Assembly (NCBI GenBank): GCA_023700825.1
Contig: JAMPYE010000178.1
Coordinates: 1-8,271, forward strand
Length of the DNA stretch: 8,271 nt
Reading direction: 5' to 3'
Source: Thermoanaerobaculia bacterium
GTDB taxonomy: Bacteria; Acidobacteriota; Thermoanaerobaculia; Gp7-AA8
In this document: in pieces, positions 5,945-8,271 of the stretch
Layout of the letters: each line of letters opens with the position of its first letter
Position numbering within the stretch: position 1 is the first letter of the stretch
Notes under the pieces: model-generated
What the model was told of the DNA's origin: nothing
What the model saw: the letters and a program-made list of their open reading frames with translations, nothing else
Databases searched by the model: none
Program-made: the position numbers and the translations under genes

Positions 5945-6643
5945 TCATCCCTGCGTCGCCGGCGCGGCCGGCGGTGCCGGGGTCGCGGGCGCCGGCGGGA
6001 ACTTCATGTCGAGGCGGATCAGGACCTCGTCCTTGATCAGGTCGTCCGAGGCGCCCTTGTAGGCGACGCCCCAGTCCTGGCGGTTGATCGTGAACTCCGC
6101 CGTCGCCGTCAGGCCCGTCGCGTCACTCGCGGCCTTGACCGGGAAGCTGATCGCCTTCTCCGTGCCACGCATCGTCAGCGTCCCGCTGATCGTGTGTGTC
6201 GCCCCATCCTTGTTGCCGGCCGGCGCTTCGCCGATCGACGTCGATCGGAAGTTGGCCTTCGGGTACGTCGCAACATCGAAGAAGTCGGGCGTCTTCAGAT
6301 GCGCCGTCAGCTTCGGCGTATCGGTGAAGATCGAGTTCATGTCGATTTCGAACGCGATCGCCGCCGGCTTGCCGTCGGTCCAGGAGACCGAGCCGCTGAA
6401 GTCCGTGAAGCCTCCCGTGTGATCTCTCGTCACTTTCGCTCCGACGAACTCGATCCGGCTCGTCTCGCGGGTGACGGCGACCTCCGTGCCTGGGGTCGCC
6501 GGCGTCGCCGGCGTTGCGGCACTGGCGGGAGTCGGCTCCGAAACGGTCGCGGCCGTCTTGTCATCGACCTCGCTCTGGCAGGCTGCGAGCATCACTACGA
6601 AGCTCGTCATCACGATCGCGCGGGGAAAGTTCAGGCTCTTCAT
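5945..6643 (-). CDS. yceI: YceI-family polyisoprenoid-binding lipoprotein
   Basis: This is a 232-residue protein. A basic N-terminus, a hydrophobic segment (9-20) and the lipobox LAAC (19-22) predict lipid modification at Cys22, with Ser at +2 favouring the outer membrane by the E. coli rule if that applies. A low-complexity Ala/Thr/Pro linker (about 32-53) includes ATP repeats, visible in the DNA as a 9-bp unit repeated at 6495-6512. The YceI beta-barrel domain covers about 54-215, with HLKTPDFFDVATYPKANF (115-132), TISGTLTMRG (151-160), FTINRQDWGV (184-193) and DDLIKDEVLI (200-209). YceI domains are lipocalin-like barrels that bind isoprenoid chains such as quinones. A Pro/Ala tail (216-232) extends past the barrel. 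Most YceI proteins are freely secreted, so the lipid anchor plus two Pro-rich tethers is a minor variation. The start is well supported by GGAGGA 7 nt upstream. The gene is first in an operon with yceH and divergent from ychF across 135 bp. Confidence 0.93.
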   Translation of the reverse strand: MKSLNFPRAIVMTSFVVMLAACQSEVDDKTAATVSEPTPASAATPATPATPGTEVAVTRETSRIEFVGAKVTRDHTGGFTDFSGSVSWTDGKPAAIAFEIDMNSIFTDTPKLTAHLKTPDFFDVATYPKANFRSTSIGEAPAGNKDGATHTISGTLTMRGTEKAISFPVKAASDATGLTATAEFTINRQDWGVAYKGASDDLIKDEVLIRLDMKFPPAPATPAPPAAPATQG

Positions 6644-6650
6644 CGATTCG

Positions 6651-6656
6651 TCCTCC
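6651..6656 (-). promoter_or_regulatory. strong ribosome binding site of the YceI gene
   Basis: On the minus strand GGAGGA lies 7 nt before the ATG at 6643. It is the best Shine-Dalgarno match in the window and fixes the start that carries the lipoprotein signal. Confidence 0.8.
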
Positions 6657-6677
6657 GAGGAATAGTTGTGGGGCCGG

Positions 6678-6683
6678 ATTCTG
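6678..6683 (-). promoter_or_regulatory. weak candidate -10 hexamer (CAGAAT) for the yceI-yceH operon
   Basis: On the minus strand CAGAAT lies 21 nt upstream of the GGAGGA ribosome binding site, at a reasonable distance for an ordinary leader. It resembles the TAGAAT hexamers elsewhere but has no visible -35 partner. The neighbouring palindrome CCCGGCGCCGGG (6692-6703) could overlap a -35 region as an operator. Confidence 0.25.
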
Positions 6684-6778
6684 TCTAGTGACCCGGCGCC
6701 GGGCAGTCATCTTCGCCCATCGGCAAACGGGATCGCAAGCCGCGCCGCAAATCCCAACAACAACGGAGAGTCGGGCGC

Positions 6779-7873
6779 ATGGGTCTCAGTGCGGGTATCG
6801 TAGGACTGCCGAACGTCGGCAAATCGACCATTTTCAACGCTCTCACCGCCGCCGGGGCGCAGAGCGCGAACTATCCTTTCTGCACGATCGAGCCGAACGT
6901 CGGCATCGTGCCCGTGCACGACAAGCGCCTCGACGAGGTTGCACGGCTCACCGGGAGCAAGGCGATCATCTACACCGACGTCAAGATCGTCGACATCGCC
7001 GGCCTCGTGAAGGGCGCGAGCAAGGGCGAAGGGCTCGGGAACCAGTTCCTCGCGAACATCCGCGAAACCGACGCGATCATCCACGTCGTCCGCTGCTTCG
7101 AGGACTCGAACGTGGTTCACGTCGAGGGCTCGGTGAATCCTGCGCGCGACGTCGACATCATCGAGACCGAGTTGATGCTCGCCGACCTCGACACGATCAC
7201 GAAGCGGGCCGACCGCGTCTCTCGCGTCGCGAAGTCGGGGCAGAAGGAAGCCGTCGCCGAGCACGCCGCCCTGCTCAAGGCGCAGAAGGTCGTCGAGGAG
7301 GGGATGCCTCTTCGCTCGGCAGAATTCAGCGACGACGAGATCGCGCTGCTCGGTCCGTCGAACCTCCTCACACTCAAGCCGGTCCTCTATGTCGCGAACG
7401 TGGCGGAGGGAGACATTGGCAAGGAGACTCCTCACGTCGAGAGCCTCCGCAAGGTCGCAGAAGAGCGCAAAGGCGAACTGGTCGTGCTCGCGGGAGAGAT
7501 CGAGTCCCAGATCGTTCAACTCGACGAGCACGAGCGCGAGCACTTCCTCGCCGACCTCGGGCTCGAGGAGCCCGGCCTCAACAATCTCGTCCGCCACGCC
7601 TACACGCTGCTGAACCTCGAGACGTTCTTCACCGCCGGTCCGAAAGAGGCGCGCGCCTGGACGATTCACGTCGGCTTCAAGGCACCGCAGGCGGCAGGGG
7701 AGATCCACACCGATTTCGAGCGCGGCTTCATTCGCGCGGAGACGATCTCCTACGCCGACTTTGTCGCGTACGGCGGCGAGCAGGGCGCCAAGGCGGCCGG
7801 CAAGATGCGTAGCGAGGGTAAGGACTACGTCGTCGAGGACGGGGACGTGATCTTGTTTCGCTTCAACGTGTAG
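6779..7873 (+). CDS. ychF: redox-regulated P-loop ATPase YchF (OLA1 family)
   Basis: This 364-residue protein has the normal YchF length and is complete. The P-loop G1 is GLPNVGKST (9-17), the switch I region includes YPFCTIEPNVG (32-42), and G3/switch II is DIAGLVKGASKGEGLGNQFL (72-91). The G4 position is NVAE (207-210) instead of NKxD, the hallmark that gives YchF/OLA1 preference for ATP over GTP. A helical insertion lies between G3 and G4 (about 125-195). The C-terminal TGS domain (about 281-363) ends in the family-typical GKDYVVEDGDVILFRFNV. YchF is a ribosome-associated cytoplasmic ATPase linked to translation and to negative regulation of the oxidative stress response. The ATG at 6779 has GGAGAG (6765-6770) 8 nt upstream. 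It is divergent from yceI. The stop at 7871-7873 is followed 5 nt later by a heptamer array and then the large hairpin element, which probably ends the transcript. Confidence 0.98.
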   Translation: MGLSAGIVGLPNVGKSTIFNALTAAGAQSANYPFCTIEPNVGIVPVHDKRLDEVARLTGSKAIIYTDVKIVDIAGLVKGASKGEGLGNQFLANIRETDAIIHVVRCFEDSNVVHVEGSVNPARDVDIIETELMLADLDTITKRADRVSRVAKSGQKEAVAEHAALLKAQKVVEEGMPLRSAEFSDDEIALLGPSNLLTLKPVLYVANVAEGDIGKETPHVESLRKVAEERKGELVVLAGEIESQIVQLDEHEREHFLADLGLEEPGLNNLVRHAYTLLNLETFFTAGPKEARAWTIHVGFKAPQAAGEIHTDFERGFIRAETISYADFVAYGGEQGAKAAGKMRSEGKDYVVEDGDVILFRFNV

Positions 7874-7878
7874 AAGCA

Positions 7879-7906
7879 GGCCAAAGGTCAAAGGCCAAAG
7901 GTCAAA
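7879..7906 (+). repeat. heptamer tandem repeat, four GGYCAAA units
   Basis: Four 7-nt units start at 7879, 7886, 7893 and 7900, alternating GGCCAAA and GGTCAAA, so the array is also two copies of a 14-nt unit. It begins 5 nt after the ychF stop codon. Its AT-richer composition stands out from the flanking genes. Confidence 0.7.
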
Positions 7907-7928
7907 GCAAGCGGTTTGCGATTGGTGT

Positions 7929-8040
7929 GTGGCGCAGACACTCCTGTCTGCGCGCCGCCGAAGGCGGCCCGTAAACCACCTCGGTGGTCGCCGTTCAGTC
8001 GTCGCTTCGCGACGCGCGCAGACAGGAGTGTCTGCGCCAC
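7929..8040. repeat. 112-bp composite inverted-repeat element with nested hairpins
   Basis: Terminal arms 7929-7955 and 8014-8040 are perfect 27-bp inverted repeats. Each arm is itself a hairpin: GCGCAGACA (7932-7940) pairs with TGTCTGCGC (7945-7953) across a CTCC loop, and 8016-8024 pairs with 8029-8037 across a GGAG loop. Between the arms lie three more hairpins: 7954-7968 (GCCGCC/GGCGGC, GAA loop), 7975-7988 (ACCACC/GGTGGT) and 8000-8014 (CGTCGC/GCGACG, TTC loop). It has no open gene and no visible flanking target duplication. From memory, a CAGACACTCCTGTCTG core of this kind recurs in intergenic regions of Acidobacteriota and Verrucomicrobiota genomes; this was not checked. It may serve as the ychF terminator, a REP-like repeat or a small non-autonomous mobile element. 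Confidence 0.75.
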
Positions 8041-8067
8041 TCGCGGTCGCATCGCGTTGACCCGGCG

Positions 8068-8095
8068 CCGAAATCCGAAATCCCAAATCCGAAAT
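8068..8095 (+). repeat. heptamer tandem repeat, four CCSAAAT units
   Basis: Four 7-nt units start at 8068, 8075, 8082 and 8089; three are CCGAAAT and the third is CCCAAAT. A partial fifth unit (CC) follows. The array ends 4 nt before a TACAAT hexamer and so occupies the upstream promoter region of the alpha/beta hydrolase gene. Confidence 0.7.
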
Positions 8096-8099
8096 CCTC

Positions 8100-8105
8100 T
8101 ACAAT
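8100..8105 (+). promoter_or_regulatory. candidate -10 hexamer (TACAAT) for the hydrolase gene
   Basis: TACAAT differs from TATAAT by one base and ends 8 nt before the GTG at 8114. Transcription would begin at or just before the start codon. No Shine-Dalgarno sequence is present, so a leaderless message is the simplest reading. The position of a -35 box is filled by the CCSAAAT array. Confidence 0.45.
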
Positions 8106-8113
8106 CCCAGTCC

Positions 8114-8271
8114 GTGGTCCCCCGCGAGAGACATTCATTCGAGATTGAGTCCGGGGAAGGGCTGCCGATCCGCGGTGTGATCGAGGTGCCTGAGAATCCC
8201 GTCGCTCTGGTCGTCACGATTCACGGCTTCAAGGGGTTCAAGGACTGGGGTTTCTTCCCGTGGACGAGCGA
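8114..8271 (+). CDS. alpha/beta hydrolase, N-terminal fragment (3' truncated by window end)
   Basis: An open frame runs from the GTG at 8114 to the window end, 52 codons plus two bases. The residues form an N-terminal beta hairpin (HSFEIESGEGLPIRGVIEVP), then a hydrophobic strand ALVVTIHGFKGFKDWGFFPW that ends in the His-Gly oxyanion-hole motif of serine alpha/beta hydrolases. HGFKGFKDWGFFPW is strongly reminiscent of the peptidase-S33-like or dienelactone-hydrolase-like cytoplasmic hydrolases. The nucleophile elbow (GxSxG) and the rest of the catalytic triad lie beyond the window, so substrate and completeness cannot be judged. The start is the first plausible one in the frame. It has no Shine-Dalgarno sequence but a TACAAT hexamer ends 8 nt upstream. 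A later in-frame GTG at about 8177 would cut into the beta hairpin. Confidence 0.8.
   Translation, partial: MVPRERHSFEIESGEGLPIRGVIEVPENPVALVVTIHGFKGFKDWGFFPWTS

Noticed and set aside
6692..6703. Palindrome CCCGGCGCCGGG between yceI and ychF as a regulator binding site
   Set aside because: Perfect 12-bp GC palindromes are common at this composition and nothing else marks it as an operator; noted only beside the weak yceI promoter.
6514..7812. Plus-strand open frame of 432 codons overlapping ychF
   Set aside because: Arg-rich shadow of ychF that also runs antisense through yceI; no motif.
7929..8040. CRISPR array or tRNA-like fold
   Set aside because: The units are inverted rather than direct and have no spacers of uniform length; no cloverleaf or conserved T-arm is present.
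6689..8070. 13-bp direct repeat TGACCCGGCGCCG at 6689-6701 and 8058-8070 flanking ychF, as if an insertion boundary
   Set aside because: A 13-mer match is near chance expectation for 8 kb of GC-rich DNA, and ychF is a core gene with normal composition.
6707..8086. Minus-strand open frame of 459 codons antisense to ychF
   Set aside because: It mirrors the codon structure of a certain gene (ychF), has Arg/Leu/Asp-biased low-information composition and runs through the hairpin element; this is the usual GC-rich antisense artefact.

Overview
The window reads as ordinary housekeeping and accessory chromosome from a GC-rich bacterium (about two thirds G+C by eye). Gene content and the style of the intergenic repeats suggest Acidobacteriota or a similar environmental phylum. 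This rests on family resemblance and recollection only: there is no rRNA or other phylogenetic marker to settle it. I see no tRNA, rRNA, CRISPR, prophage or transposase gene.

Layout: (1) 1-735 (+) is the 3' end of an unrecognised, probably exported protein. (2) 868-1386 (+) is a secreted rhodanese-domain protein, convergent with (3) 1451-2200 (-), a UbiE/COQ5-type methyltransferase. (4) 2331-3023 (+) VTT/DedA-like membrane protein, 3201-3782 (+) TPMT-like methyltransferase and 3918-5096 (+) MFS transporter run in one direction, but gaps of 135-177 bp with repeats or a promoter motif separate them, so they are probably separate transcription units. (5) 5945-6643 (-) YceI-family lipoprotein and 5293-5934 (-) YceH/UPF0502 protein form a two-gene operon with a 10-nt gap. 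(6) 6779-7873 (+) is the conserved P-loop ATPase YchF, divergent from yceI. (7) 8114-8271 (+) is the first 52 codons of an alpha/beta hydrolase.

The most distinctive content is intergenic. Three gaps or gene flanks carry short arrays of 7-bp units, each array with a different unit (GAG-headed, GGYCAAA, CCSAAAT). Two of these arrays sit beside clusters of perfect hairpins with 2- to 4-nt loops, and a similar hairpin cluster without a heptamer array lies at 5106-5246. The most elaborate element, 7929-8040, has 27-bp perfect inverted terminal arms around three inner hairpins, and each arm is itself a hairpin whose loop is complementary to the loop of the other. A second theme is a TAGAAT/TACAAT -10-like hexamer in four gene-start regions. 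In three of them it ends 7-8 nt before a start codon, which suggests leaderless or near-leaderless transcripts.

The genes do not form one obvious pathway. A possible sulfur/chalcogen theme (rhodanese, VTT protein, TPMT-like methyltransferase, exporter) is noted as speculation. I do not see a clearly new multi-gene system.
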